Shown in pieces: positions 1-12,589 of a DNA stretch of 64,000 nucleotides (positions within the stretch are counted from its first letter, which is position 1; every line of letters begins with the position of its first letter). The position numbers and the translations under genes are program-made. The notes beneath the pieces were generated by a model. The model was given only the letters and a program-made list of their open reading frames with translations, was not told where the DNA came from and ran no database searches. Source of the DNA: Varroa destructor (Eukaryota > Arthropoda > Arachnida > Mesostigmata > Varroidae); the NCBI RefSeq assembly GCF_002443255.2, contig NW_019211459.1:3595669-3659668 (forward strand). Reading direction: 5' to 3'.

Positions 1-322
1 TGGGCTTTATCGCTGATGGAGAATGGGAGAGATATAGAGGTAGATAATTGGCTTAACGTCCAGTCAGACCAGTTTCTAGCTGGATTAGATTTATTGGGCT
101 CACTTAAAAAACCCGAATGTTATTTTCTAATTAAGGTTGCTATTTGTTTTTCTGTTATGAACGTAGTGTTATTCGCGGTGTAGTGTACGCGGATACGAAC
201 AAAATATTTTACTCATTTTTGTAAAAATCACATTCGGAAGACTTTTCCGTATATATTAAGTTGAGCAACTGCGTTAAAAGCTATACGAAAGGGCACATTT
301 TGACCGGGAACTGTCCAATATA

Positions 323-385
<63 letters not shown>

Positions 386-700
386 AAGAACTGAAGTAAC
401 TAGATGGTTTATCTGAAATACGCCATATATTCGTCTACAAGTATGCGTTGTATTGAGACAACTCTTTCCTCTGAGAGTGTTATTTTTATAGACTTTTATT
501 TATAACGGATATGTTAACTTGTCGAATCCGCTGCTTTTTCATCTTTATAAATGAGCATTTATTAGGCACTTAGTAGAGCTAGAAAAATGGATCAATGTGC
601 AACAGCTACAAGAACAAACTGGGACTGATTTAAATAGAGGTATTTTACAAGGTATTATATCAATGTAATAACTAGGATTAGCTGAAAGCCGTAGCGACAA
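1..700. other. Non-coding AT-rich left end
   Basis: Apart from the (TA)n microsatellite at 329-383 I see no gene, RNA or recognisable element here. Confidence 0.4.
329..383. repeat. (TA)n microsatellite
   Basis: About 27 TA units. Confidence 0.97.
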
Positions 701-768
701 CCTTTATCAGGTTATTACCGTCACAGTCGTTGAAGTAGCGGTATATCGACCTTCCACGTCTAGCCACA

Positions 769-904
769 CTACATCACCAACAGGTAAGAATCATCACCTA
801 GGCGCAAGCATGAGTGCTCATCAGCATCATTGTTGAGCCGACGGGACTCCGAAGCTGTTGCGGTTATTATTGTTGTTGTTGTTGTTGTTGTAATTGTTGC
901 TAGA
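769..904 (-). CDS. Possible exon with Thr-rich repeat
   Basis: On the minus strand a strong acceptor (ccgttttttgcttttctag) precedes a frame that reads a run of Thr codons (from an ACA/GTT-type triplet repeat), then ATASESRRLNNDADEHSCLR, up to a possible donor CCTAG|GTGATG at about 785. Reading the frame without the splice gives a hydrophobic stretch before the Thr run, which would look like a signal peptide, but no ATG is present. The triplet repeat makes open frames likely by chance. Function unknown. Confidence 0.15.
871..891 (+). repeat. (TTG)n microsatellite
   Basis: Seven TTG units; codes for the Thr run of the candidate exon on the minus strand. Confidence 0.9.
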
Positions 905-999
905 AAAGCAAAAAACGGAATAAGTAGAGTGCGGGCCAAAGCTTGAAAGTTCAATTAAACGGTTTTAAGGCCTTAAGGGTTTTTGAAAGGATCTGATAT

Positions 1000-3900
1000 A
1001 CCGAGAAACTAGAAGCATACGAGATTAGTTTCGTCGGATAGATATCGAAAGTAGAGTTAAAAAACCATTATCCCTACGGTGAATATAGTGTTACCTTTAG
1101 TGACAAAGATTGTTCTTTTTTCGAGCGTGTCTTGTCTAGGCGTTGGACTAGATACCGATAACGTAGCATTTATCGATACGCAAACGAAGACTGCACAGAA
1201 ATGCATACATGATTATGATGTTAATGGTAGCAATGAATTACTATTGATGACGGTTCGTGTGTTGTAATTTTAAATTTTATTGAACATTCATAAAAGTATT
1301 AATAATAACACAAAAGCCATATAAAGATGTTTTTTTCTATCAAGTCCATATATATACCTGTACGGGATGCACCGTGGTCAGGAGTGGAAAGTTTTTGCGC
1401 TGGTCATTGGGCCAGATACCATGTCTTAAGGAATAACGCTCGATCATGAGCGAGCATAATTGTAAACAAACAATGGGACAATAATAAGAAAACGGAATGT
1501 ATGGATATGGTAAATTTAGATATGATAAAGAAAAAAACAAAGATGCCTAAGATCTACATAGTTATGAGTAAAATTAGTTGAGAGGCATCTCGGACGAAAA
1601 GGTCAGACAGTACTTTTTTAATAATATTGAAGTTATAGGTAACGATATGAAGTTACAGATAAAAATGTATAATCGCATTAGTTTACCACGGAACGAACTG
1701 TGGATGAAAAACATTAGCAATCAGGAAGTGTAATTTACATATGAAGACGCAGACGTTGATATCCATAATAGGCTCTCATAGGAAGCCAGCCAGTATTTGA
1801 AATTCCGTTACCAGGTATCTAGATGTTGTTGGCGAGCATGAATAATTTTCACAGTTCTGAGTGCTGCTGGATTCGATGGTAGGGATATCAACGTGCGAAA
1901 ACAAATCCGATTATAGAAAGTAGAAAAACAAAACAATGCCCGAAAAGAGTATTTACACCTCCTCCGTAGATGCTGCACAGAAAATAATCGAACGTGAGAG
2001 TAGCGCTCATTTACCAATCGGCACAACACTGACTTTCTCTAAGAGCTGATCACGAGCTCGTAGCTATTCTATGTTACGTGTGGAGTCAGTTACTGATTAC
2101 GATAAATAAAAGGTTGTAAATATTGCACAATACATTTATGTCTCGTTACTTATTTTTTTTATGTGGTGTTATGTGCAGGCATAGCTTCATCAGTTAAGTA
2201 GCTCAATCAGTCACGAAGTACGTGGTCGGACCCAGCCCACACAAATAGCTCGTACCGATGAAAGGAGATTTTTGTTAGAGGCAACGTGGCTCTGTAGTCG
2301 ATATATTGTTTCTTTTTTATATTTAGCGTAACAAATAAAAAAAAAACTGTAGAAATAACAGGTTTTTTAATCGAATTGGTATAAACATATTCGCTAATAA
2401 TTTTTAATCTATCAATAGACACACAAACATTTCCTCTACACGACTCCACGAGAGCGTATGATAAAGAAAAATATGAAATTTCGCATTTCCCGTGTAACAT
2501 TTATGGAAGTTTTAGGGGTTTACCTTCGACTTCCAATAATTGAACTTCCTCCAAATCCGTCAACAAAACTTATGATATTTATACTTTATAGTCCATTAAA
2601 GCTGTTTACTACAATAGCTTCGTGCAAAGGTTTTTTTCGACAGAAATATGTGACGAATACCTTGTAGCGACCCGACGCACAAACATATCTATCTAACTAA
2701 TAGGATTTCCTAATAATCACACTCCTTTTTATCCTTATTATCATCGTATATATCGATACAGTAATGGAAGGCGTTTTTTACAATAATAGAGAAAATAATA
2801 GCTTAGTATAGTACCCATTTATTTCACAAAGCTCATTTTTTTTTCTTGGCCCAAGGCAAAGAAATCAATTCCGTATATACTGTTCTACGATTCTCCAAAA
2901 AGGTGGTAGATTAGGCTATATTGTAGGCCACAAACTGTTCTCATCTAAACAGGGGCACTTATATTGGCCCAAGCGGATGACTAAATGCAACAACATGTCG
3001 TAAATAGCCTCATATTTGCTACGTACTACACACCCATAACATACATATATATACGCTCTCAATCCTCTCGTGATCATTACGAATGCCGTTTCATATTGCA
3101 TTGGTTTTAAACTAAGATGGCGGATGGACAGATTAGCTTGATTGACCGGCGGCGTTCCTACTTGCTGGAATATCGCGGCTGCAGCCAAGAACTGTGAATA
3201 CGCGTGGGAATACGCGAGCTGTTACTTTGTACGTCTGGCAGTTACCATTAGACCTTTCATTGAAATGATAATTTTTATTGTTTCGAGGTCAACACAGACC
3301 TTTAAACGGCCGCGAATTTGAAGCTGCTCTCAATGTATTTTCGCACCTCCAGCTTGGCATTGATCACGTACTACCCAACCTTACTGTGATTTCCTAGTTC
3401 ATTTTCATCCTTAGAAAAATCTTGCTTAAGACAGTTGTTTCAGTGTCATCGTTCACAGTTGTTAGCTGCTTTGCGAGGCGACTAAGGCTTCCAAGAAGAT
3501 CATCTGCAGTATAAAATTTGCCCACAGACATTTTGGCTTTCATTGACTTGGCCCCTTTGTTTGACATACGGAGGGTACTAAGATGGAAAATCCAAAGCAT
3601 CGGACTGGCTGAGTCGATAAAGGGGCTCGTAAACATTCTTTGTAATTTGTGACGAAATTCGGTAAGCTACAAACAGTACATTAACATGAGCATGTTATAT
3701 TGCAACAATGGGCGGTGACCGCTCCCACCAGGTTGCAACTTTGGGCAACTATTCTAAAATGGAAGAGTTTTTAACAACGCTTGACTATAGGATAGTAGCT
3801 TTTAGATAGAAATTGAGTGACGTCACGACGATACTATATAATTAGAAACAAAAACGACAGCGGCGGTAATGGTACGTAGTGGCTTGTCCCACTTCGAGCA
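1000..3900. other. AT-rich stretch without a supported gene
   Basis: Short open frames occur on both strands but lack recognisable domains or paired splice sites. The minus-strand frame at 3394-3636 (DLLGSLSRLAKQL) looks somewhat protein-like but matches nothing I know. It may be mobile-element debris or intron of the gene to the right. Confidence 0.3.
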
Positions 3901-3969
3901 TTGCGGGTGTTGCTCAGTGTCGAAACAGGTGTGATATACGAGGTCTAACAATATTCGACTCCGTAGTAT

Positions 3970-4180
3970 ATGGGGTCTAGTTTATATATTCCTTCTGATG
4001 TAAGCGAATTACAAAACACCAGTCAATTATTGGTTCTGTTCACGTTGAACATTTTACCACAGACCTGTTGTGCCATATACGTTAAAGACGGGCAGACTAA
4101 TACCCCTTTTGCGAAAGTCACGCTGTTGCTCGAAATGTCTGATGTATTTCACTATGAATATACCAAACGATATACATGGG
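3970..4180 (+). CDS. Candidate exon ending in a strong donor, unknown protein
   Basis: An ATG-started frame (MGSSLYIPSDVSELQ) stays open for 70 codons through a hydrophobic stretch (LLVLFTLNILPQTCCAIYV) and KDGQTNTPFAKVTLLLE to RYTW, where it meets a very good donor, TGGG|GTGAGT. The frame continues only 13 codons past the donor. No acceptor was fixed upstream, so it could be a first exon. No family is recognised; alternative explanations are a chance frame next to a chance GTGAGT. Confidence 0.2.
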
Positions 4181-4424
4181 GTGAGTTCGACCCTGACCAT
4201 CGCATAACTTGGCCATTATAAATACCGACCTAAAACCCTGAGCAGATCAATTCCTAGTAGAAGCTGCTCTAAGGTAAAGCTATAGAAGGAGAAATAGGAT
4301 ATTCTTATGCTTAATTCTTATCCGGACAAACAGGAAAAGAATCATGCGAGAGCTTCGTTTTCTTGTGAAACTTAACGGTTAAATGTTAACGAAGTATTAA
4401 ATCCAGCCTGCCTATAATTCAAGT

Positions 4425-4586
4425 GGCATGGGTTGCAAGCTTTGTATATTCTATCGCGAAAAATAGCGTCTTGGTAACTTGGCGTGTCAGCGTAATAAGA
4501 TGATATATCCAAATTGTACCATATTGGAAACAGTATTGTGGGACAACATCGCCCGAAATAGCCAAAGCTGACTGTTTTCGTTGTTT
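4425..4586 (-). CDS. Candidate terminal exon, unknown protein
   Basis: A strong minus-strand acceptor (ctttctgttgtttttgcag) is followed by a frame KQRKQSALAISGDVVPQYC that stays open about 54 codons to a TGA near 4419. A second frame after the same acceptor is also open for about 30 codons, so the coding frame is not certain. No domain is recognised. Confidence 0.15.
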
Positions 4587-4759
4587 ACTGCAAAAACAAC
4601 AGAAAGATAGCTGCGCTCTGTATTTTCCACGACTAAAAAGCAAAGATAGCTTGTCAGATGGCCATGCTCCTTGGACCTGCACCAAGATGATACCCATACG
4701 AATTTGAAAATTGCCTCAGGCATTGCTAACTAATGCGGGATCAATTTTGCTGTGGATTG

Positions 4760-7700
4760 ACCAGCTTTAAAATTTACACTTCTCTGTAACGTGCAGGATA
4801 TTTCAGCCTTAATAAAATGTGCAGTCTAGTATCGCTTGTTGTGATGCTTTGTTTTTGATTAGTCAGTAGACGAACTGATGGAAATAAAGTGTCTTGGCAA
4901 ATTGCCATTCACGTTTCGTTGGGCGCGAAAATTCAACCTGTGGACGGGCTATAGCAAATACTGTGTGGCTCTGTGCGACACGAAGACCAGCTCTGCAGCA
5001 ACGAAATATGGACGTGCTGACATCTGGACGCAGCGAATCTATGGGACAAAAGGAAAATGATCATGTCATGACGGACAGACAGATCGGGTTCTTTCAACTT
5101 GCGCAGCCCGTTCACCTTTGTTACTGTAGGATTATTAGACAACTAACTATATTGTGAAATATAGAATATAATATTTAGATATTATCGCTCATAGCTAGCT
5201 ATGTATTTCATTCCAGAGAAACTACGTCGTTATTTATTTTTAGTGCTGGTGCAAAATTATTGTTTCGTACGGTTTAAAGATCGGTGAAAGTTTTGTTCCA
5301 TTATTTATGCTTCTTTTTTTTTTTTTTTATCAAAGTCCTACTAAAAATAATGTAGTAAGACAAAATAATAGTCTTAAAGTTGTTTGGCCTGACGATAATA
5401 AGAATAATATATGTAATATGTATAAAAAATGGTGATGGTGACGCTAATGCTTTATACGTCAAGCGTCCTTTCAAATAATAATATTTGGATTAGAGTACAA
5501 CACATTGGAAAGAACACAGCTTTTCGGTTTTTTCCACGAATCATGTAACAATCTATCTATAGTATAGCGAGAGTGTTCGAATTTTAAGCGCATTCGTATG
5601 ATCATCAGCATATTATTAAGGAGAAATGCTTCATAAAGTAGCATTTTTAATGTCTAGATTAAAAACGAGTCATCTCATGGGTGGCAGCCATGAACGCCTT
5701 TGTTTTGTATTGCTTGGAAAATAATTTGACATCAAGTTGCATGTAAGTGAGTCAATGTTTAGATTGCGAAATCTGCTAATGAGTGAATACGTCAAAGTCT
5801 AAACATATACAGTCGAAGTCCTCTTTGTTCCTCACAGAGATGAGCACCAATAAACTTCTCTAAACTATTGACCCTCAGTAGTTCTGAGCTCTTCAACTTA
5901 GCCACTTTATTGAATACAGGTATTATGACCGATAAGTTAAAAACAATCAGGCGTTTCGAAAAAAAAAAAAACAGAAAATAGTGGTTTACATAAGGTACCG
6001 CTCAATTTTAGAAAGCTATGGGGTTACGCTGCCTTTGATTATTGCAATTTTGTATTTTAGAGTTTTTTTTTTTTTTCTGTTGGATTGATATGTAATCAGC
6101 GTTATTGTTGAGGAAGTTTGCAGAAATGAAAGGAATCACAAACAAGTATTTTCTTTATGTAGGTCTAAATGAATTAGAAGTCCTAGCTTTAAGTGATCCA
6201 GTTAGTTTTGAGCCTTTAGACCTACTACCAGTGCATGGGTAAAAATCTTTTACGCCTTTGAAATACACCGGCGGCTCTCTCTTCACAAAGGTTTTAGATG
6301 TTTCTCTGATTTTTGCAATCTTCTCTTTACGTCTGAATTACGATCTCAATCGATGAGTTCGCCTAAACCTTTCATACACGAATAGATTCACATGTAGCTT
6401 AGAAAATTCTTCAAATGGATATCTCTGGACAAATGGACAAGCCAGACTCTAGTAAATCTGCCTTCTAAAAGTTTCATCTGATAATCGTGTTATGATTTGA
6501 TAGTATAAGAGGAGGCTGAGATGAATGAGTCTGTTACAGTCCAATCTGTTGTCATGATGTTTCGCTATTTACGTAGTGTTTAATTTGACTAGGAGCTCAT
6601 TACTTGAACAATGATTACCCAATTTAATTGATTCAAGCTTTAGATACTTGCAAAAGCTAAATAATTAATTACAAAGTCACTGAAAAAAAAAACTCATCAA
6701 CAGCATTGCCAGTCTTCCTAAGTAAGTATAGATAACTTATACAACAATAACATATATATAGCTATAGTCACATATGCGTACTATACAATATCCATATGTT
6801 CTATGTAAATAAAGGTGTTTTTTAATTCAGTCCAGTTGTTGGAATCTTATCTGTTACAATAATCATTGATTACAGTGGAACGTCGTATATACGGTAAAAG
6901 TGAGCTTGGCCCACGTTAGCTTTGCCTCCCCACCGTAAAACAGTAAAATACACAATCACAGAAAATCCTTAAAAATCGTTGCTGCAGTTGTTGTATATGT
7001 AATTTTTGCAATAGGATATAATATTCTAACTAGACTGCAAACATATTTTAATCAGAAATAAATATTTTTTTTTATATAAACGTTATAAATCAAGTGCAAA
7101 GATTGTACAAAGGTATGGCAGCTAATGCAGGAGAAGCAAGATACGAAAAGTGAGAAAGGGAAAGCTAGGTAGGCTGAAAGCTAAAAAGTGAGATACGACC
7201 CTCTTCTAAACCTGTGAGGTCCCCCAATGGTGGGCTTTACACCTAAAAAAGTTGGCGATTTCGACGGGCTTAGCCGTCTATATAGGGCACCCTTATTAAA
7301 CTAGGCACTATCATTATTCATTGAGAGTACTGCGCTAGAATGCATTAAATTATATGGCACTCTGTTGAAATCTAGCATAATGTCAAGTTATAAACTCGCT
7401 GATTAATATAGGAGTGACCGAGATTGATTTTTTTTTACTCTGATTGTTCATGTGGACTACGACGAACTAGAATGAATCGAATGGCATGGTGGGCCTTGAT
7501 GCGATTACTATGTACAAAGTAATACCACTGAGACCTGCAATATGTAAGCGGTCGTTGTCAGCCCACGTGTCCTGTACACGTAACCTAATGCGACAGACAG
7601 CCAAGGCTACTGATTTGATTGATGATGAAGAGAGGAAAGAATTTAGGATAGGCCAAGAGCCGCCTGGTCCGTTGCGGGTAGTTGCTCGTTCGGTGAGGGT

Positions 7701-9800
7701 CTACGAGCTCTCATCGGAGAGTACCGTACAGCAAACTGGTGCATGTATCGACGTTCATTTTGTTGATTACTGCACTACCTATGGTACGACTATTTCATTG
7801 CCGTTACTAATCCTGTTATCTTAATTGTTGCAATTCTACGATTCTAACGAGTGGCTCAGTATCAGTTGGTTTTCTTGTACCGTTTGCGCTCTGGTCGGAA
7901 GTGCAACGTGCTCTGATAAAGGTCATTGCTTGGTCCACCAATGAGAATAAATACTTTCGAATCGAGTTATTTTTTGGCTAGATCCAGCTGTCTGGAGAAA
8001 ATGTTTCAACTTCAGACAAAATGGAAAGACAAATTGTTTTGTCTGTTCACGAAGTCTTGCCCAAAGGAACGTTCAATAGGCGCTTAGACGCAACTGAAGT
8101 AGAGCTTTTAAACTCTTTGTAGACAAACGAAGGCAGCACCTCGACCTCAACCTCGAAATATGCCATGGGAATTATTAGATGAGTGCTCTTCTCGAAGAGT
8201 CAAGATTTCAATGCATTTAGCCATAATGATATGGCCGCTTGAGAACAAACGTTTTCACTATATGAGACACGCGTATGTCAATGCTGCTTCCAAACACAGA
8301 CGTATCATTGCGAGTTCCTATATATGCCTTTAATATTTAGCGCTATACATGCCAGAGAAGTAAGTTGTAGTCTTTGAATTATTATTTTTAATATATTATT
8401 TTTGTAATATTTCACCGAAATATACTAATATTATGTAGAGGATAAGCGTCGATTGAAGCGTGGCTGTTACTCGCTACTGAGAACTTCGTTAGGCTCCCAG
8501 GTGTCTTAACGCTTCTAAAAAAATAGACTTTGGAATAGGCTTTCCTAGCCAGGTATATTCATGTATATACACTAGAGCTCCTACTTAATGCTGCATGCTG
8601 TTTTTCCTTGTAATATATTTTCTGAAAGGGCCTGTTACGTTTATTATTAAGCCGGATGATGACACCATCTTTCATCATGGGCAAGATCAATGCTCCACCT
8701 ATTCGAACGAAAAGGCATCGATGTACCAGGACCTAGGCAGTTCATGGATCCTTAAGCAGTAGTCACCCTGCTGTGATCCAGTGCACTCATAGCCCAAACT
8801 CGTTACAGACGGGTTCCCCATTTTTCGATGGATTTGATTAAGTAGAGCTGATGTCTCTAAAAACTAATAAATTAGGCCCACTAATAATAGACTGGCTTCT
8901 ATTCCTTGCGCTAATGCTCTGCCATATATACCTGACAAGATATCCTTTTTGCAAAGACATCTATAGTAAACACAAGCATAGTCTTATATCGTCGCGTAGT
9001 TTTTGTTGTAATATTGATATTAATTTTTTTTTAATTGATTATTATTTCACAATTAGTAGAAGATTGTTTCAACTAAAAGATCGCTGAATTTATTGGTAGT
9101 ATCTTGCGGCTTTGTTATGAATTTCGTTTATTTAACTGTAATAATACAGTATCTGTTCTGTAAGTACTCACGTACTTCAATTGAATTCTATGTTTGGCAT
9201 TTGTTTTCTCATTTGAAGATAAAAGAAACCCACTCAGTCGGTCGGTCGGTGTGATATATAATATATTATAAGGAATAACAAACATTTGTTTTACATAGAT
9301 AGTGACTATAAATGTGCATGAATGAGAGACTGGCCTTCGACGAACTAATGCGTTTCAGGTTATGCTGAAACTGAAGCAGAAGTACCACACGATTTTACTA
9401 AACCAGCCGCTCTTCTTCAGAATCAGCTTAACATATGCTCAGTCCCTTAACTTTTCTCGCGCACAGCAATGCGTTCCGTCAGGCTACTAACTTATCGTTT
9501 GTAAGTTGTGGATAATTTACAAATTTCATTACTTTATGTACCCAAAAAAAAAAGCGTTGATAGTGTTATGATCATGTACGATGTACTTCTCTGTTCATCC
9601 GTTATTAACTGATTTATTTACATCGTTGTTTCTTCTTTGGCTAGATGGTCGAATTTGTTCATATTATACGGGTTATACGATGCCAAACAACAGCCACATT
9701 TTGGAACCAAATATAGTTTATTTTCTTTGAATCCGTTTTGGTCAGGTGGTTTGTTTCGTTACATATATAACCGGACTTTCCGCTATGTTATAGATTATTT
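4760..9800. other. Long AT-rich stretch, probably intron or intergenic DNA
   Basis: If the small optic lobes-like gene continues to the left, this would be intron sequence. I searched by eye for calpain signatures (the Q-x-x-L-G-N-C-W-F/L protease block) on the minus strand and did not find them. A plus-strand ATG frame of 112 codons at 7486-7824 (ending VHFVDYCTTYG before a GTACGA donor-like site) is the longest open frame here, without a recognised domain. Confidence 0.3.
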
Positions 9801-9896
9801 TCTTAGTCCTTTTGCTGAATTCCTAGTTTGAAGTCACGTCAACGACGAGTCGGGATCTGTTTTAGGCTAATGCAGCCCCGTTCCAGTAGCAACAAC

Positions 9897-9975
9897 ATCG
9901 TCGCTATATGGCATCGCACAATAGACGCACGAAGAATCTTGTGCCGTATTCCAAATTCGACAGTTGAGACAATAC
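9897..9975 (-). CDS. sol: Small optic lobes-like, exon with second RanBP2-type zinc finger
   Basis: An excellent acceptor (cccctgtttttctccatgcag) is followed by G TAT TGT CTC AAC TGT. The leading G completes the Trp codon of the preceding exon. The encoded finger is W-Y-C-L-N-C-R-I-W-N, six residues, C-V-Y-C-A-M-P: C-x2-C-x10-C-x2-C with the conserved Trp and Asn. An in-frame TAG lies at 9867-9869, so the exon should splice out before it, but the only GT dinucleotides available (GAT|GTTGTT, GTT|GTTGCT) are poor donors. The right boundary given is therefore provisional, and a short isoform ending at the TAG is possible. Later fingers and the calpain protease domain were not found to the left. 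Confidence 0.55.
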
Positions 9976-10168
9976 CTGCATGGAGAAAAACAGGGGAATC
10001 AGACGTCATATGAACGTTGCAGATACCTAACTCGGACATAATTTTTTCAGTATCAATTACCAAAATAAAGTATAGTCGTTCTAAAAGCCACCGTACTTTG
10101 CGTGCATTATCTAGACTCGTGTCTTAACCGTTCTCATTACTGGCCCTCTAGTAGTTCTCAAGACACAG

Positions 10169-10303
10169 ATGGCGACTAAGATTTTAACTGTGGCATACGG
10201 GGGAATAAACGCATCCTATGCATATGACGTACTGTATTCCTCCCAAACCGCGAAGCAATACGAGCACAAAGGGGAAACGTTGGCGCCATGTCTTTGTTAC
10301 TGA
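10169..10303 (+). CDS. Small ORF of 44 codons inside a small optic lobes-like intron, opposite strand
   Basis: Opens at an ATG in good context (acacagATGG) with MATKILTVAYGG and runs to TGA through ASYAYDVLYSSQ, AKQYEHKGETL and PCLCY. Codon choice looks protein-like and the frame is also open upstream of the ATG, so it could be the end of an exon. A TATATAAA string lies about 100 bases downstream. It sits between two exons of the minus-strand zinc-finger gene. No family is recognised. A chance frame is possible at this length. Confidence 0.2.
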   Translation: MATKILTVAYGGINASYAYDVLYSSQTAKQYEHKGETLAPCLCY

Positions 10304-10577
10304 TTATTAGTATACACAGAATGGCGCAGGTGTCATAAATGGCCTATTCAACTCGAAGTTGGTACGAACCATTGATTCAACACGCACTGTCATCGTCTGG
10401 CTCCGTATATAAACACAGCCTGACTGCATTGCTGTTTCTGTAGATTTAACAACTGCTAGTTACACTGTCAGACATAACACGCCAACATTGTACACCAAAG
10501 GAGGGAGAATACGTTTGAAGCTGCTCGACGAAAATCGCTCCTCAGATCGTCTATAAAAATGAATTGAGCTGGCGTAC

Positions 10578-10743
10578 CATTTGCGGGCATCCGTTGTAAG
10601 CGAGAGCTCCTCTTTGTGTGGGGGCAAAGGTGGTGGAAGATTGTCGATGTCGATATCCAGGTCGGGACAGGGTAGCGCGCCATCTTCCACTTGCGAATAG
10701 TACACAGCTTCGGGTTCATTTCTCAGACTGATACACACCGATG
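10578..10743 (-). CDS. sol: Small optic lobes-like, linker exon (acidic, proline-rich)
   Basis: The exon follows a long pyrimidine tract (cctcccccacccccgccgc...) and AG at 10744. It starts in the phase left by the zinc-finger exon (G+CA = Ala) and reads SVCISLRNEPEAVYYSQVE, then an acidic DLDIDIDNL segment, PPPLPPHKEE and TTDARK. It ends at AAATG|GTACGC with two bases of a Trp codon. Joining to the exon at 9975 gives K-W-Y-C-L-N-C, the start of a second zinc finger, which supports this donor. A longer reading without the splice stays open to 10460 but would lose the finger. The PPPLPP run could bind SH3 or WW domains; that is inference. Confidence 0.6.
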
Positions 10744-11559
10744 CTGCCGCGTGAAGATGCGGCGGGGGTGGGGGAGGCTTCTTTCCTACTTTATTAACAA
10801 TGCCTGGAAGGTAATGCGAAGATGTGCTTTGGATACATGCACGCCTAGCAAGTCTTCCAACAATGCCCCTGAACAGATCAACCTGATCCAGTCTGATGTG
10901 GTCATATACGTGTCGAAAAAAGCTACTTCATAAAGGTGAACAGCATACGGCGAGTCCAAATTTTGAGGCAGCTGGATACGACGGCTAGGTTACCTGATGG
11001 TTAATACGTAGCCTAGTAATGACAGTCGTAGTCGGCCAGCTTGCCTAGGTTTCGCCTATCATTTTTTTTGTTCTACAAATGATGTTACGGCTTGGTCAGC
11101 AGTTATTGCTTTTTAATGATAGAATTACTAAATATAATGGATAATCCACTGGAAAAAGGTATCAGTTTTACTTTACGGGCACTGTTATGCTAAAGAATTG
11201 AGTTCGACTCCAAATGTATAAATAACTGGAAGTAGATTGTCTATATTAGCATTGTACCCTAATTACAATGCTTTCAGAGGAAGCACGGTAGATGCTGATA
11301 GAATATACTTAATTCATAATAATCATTGACGATAGTGAAGATGCGATATTTGCGAAGATTTATGTTGCAACTATAAATATGGGAGTGTTCTACACTATAT
11401 GTAAGGCGTATACTTATTGGCCGCATATGGAAGTTCATCTTCGACGAACAGGTAAATTAACGTCTGTCTAACCAATCATTAGGGCCTAACTCCCCCTGAA
11501 CGTCTGAAACACTATTTAATACCTACTGACAAAATAAATAACAAAAAAATAGAACGTAC

Positions 11560-12036
11560 CGTAAATTGGTTCGTCTGTTACTGCTGCGGTCTGTTGGGTC
11601 GATCGTGGTGGTTCCGGATATTCAAGAATAGCATAACTAACGTACTCGTCGTATTCGTGTTCGTCATCTTCTACCACTTCAGCATATACATGTTGCGGAT
11701 CCTGGACTTTTTTGTGAGCCGGAACCGGCGGCGGGTCGCAACCTTCCGCGTCATCATACAGGTGTCGTTCTTCTAAAGCAGTTCCCAGCTTGTTTTTGTT
11801 GCTTTCGGCCAAAATTCGTCTCCTACTGATAATTTTACCCTGCGGTGGTCGATCGCGACGTTCTTTTCTCGACGGAACAGCTGGGGGAGGTCGCTCGTGA
11901 TCCCCACGAGGTGCCCGAGGCTGCCGGCAGGCCACGCAGCGGGTGTTTTCAGTCGTATTTATAGCGCGACAGTGGGAGCAGTGCCATTGAAGTATAGAAC
12001 TAGTAGTACCCATCATAGATTGGCACGTTGAAAGCA
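11560..12036 (-). CDS. sol: Small optic lobes (calpain-15/SOLH)-like, exon with first RanBP2-type zinc finger
   Basis: This is the best coding exon of the window. After an AG at 12037 it reads LSTCQSMMGTTSSILQWHC and on through a RanBP2/NZF finger: LQW-x-C-x2-C, then N four residues on, then C-x2-C (WHCSHCRAINTTENTRCVAC). The Trp, four Cys and Asn of the fold are all present. A basic, proline-rich stretch and an acidic tyrosine-rich stretch (YAEVV, YDEYVSYAI, PIY) follow. The exon ends at a good donor, TACG|GTACGT, phase 1. MGTTSSILQW before the first finger closely resembles fly SOL, an atypical calpain with N-terminal zinc fingers that binds ubiquitin or partner proteins. Family assignment is good; the protease part is not seen here. 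Confidence 0.75.
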
Positions 12037-12447
12037 CTGTTTACTCCGGATGTTCAAATTTGGAGGTGTGCCTACCGGAGCCTTTATGCAGTTAACAGGA
12101 CATTGTGCGTAGCACAACTGTTGGTCCTGATAGTTAACCGGAACGAGTTGCAAAAGGAGTCCGGCGTGAACGGCAGCTCAAATATCAATATAAACAGTTA
12201 AATAGGTTACTGGAAATCTGTGACGGTCACACCTTCAATAGTTCGAAAATTGTTTTTACGAATGACCACTGATTGCGGAAAGATACCCCGCATATCCAGT
12301 AACGGAACTTACTACCCATCTTATAAAACCTGGCGTTTACTAAACCTGAACATGAGTATCCTTCTAGAAGTCAGCAAACGAATTCGAATACTTCTTGTTT
12401 TGCAACAGGAAGAAGAACAGGTTTTCATCCAAATACAATGTACTCAC

Positions 12448-12469
12448 CGGATTCGTGGAAGGTAAACAT
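12448..12469 (-). CDS. sol: Candidate first coding exon of small optic lobes/calpain-15-like gene
   Basis: A 22-nt coding piece, ATG to donor, reads MFTFHES plus one base (phase 1) and ends in a strong donor, CCG|GTGAGT. The next exon starts in the matching phase after its AG, giving MFTFHES-V-LSTCQS-MMGTT. The alternative is that translation starts at the tandem ATGs inside the next exon (12016 and 12013). The alternative start resembles the Drosophila small optic lobes N-terminus, as I remember it, and would leave this exon as leader. The 5' end of the exon probably reaches into the GC-rich block upstream. Confidence 0.35.
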
Positions 12470-12589
12470 CCTCAGGATAGAGGATAGGCTAAGTGGTTGT
12501 GCTTGGCATGGTTATACTTGTTTAATAACCCGGCTGATTATGGATAGAAACACATGTGCAATGTGATCAGCTGTTAATGCTGCTCATTG

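Noticed and set aside
7486..7824. 112-codon plus frame with VHFVDYCTTYG, faintly Tudor-like
   Set aside because: Only a few residues fit and the rest has no Tudor pattern; no acceptor matched.
8640..8800. RNase H-like reading on the minus strand (IGGALILPMMKDGV)
   Set aside because: Too short and too weak to call a retroelement.
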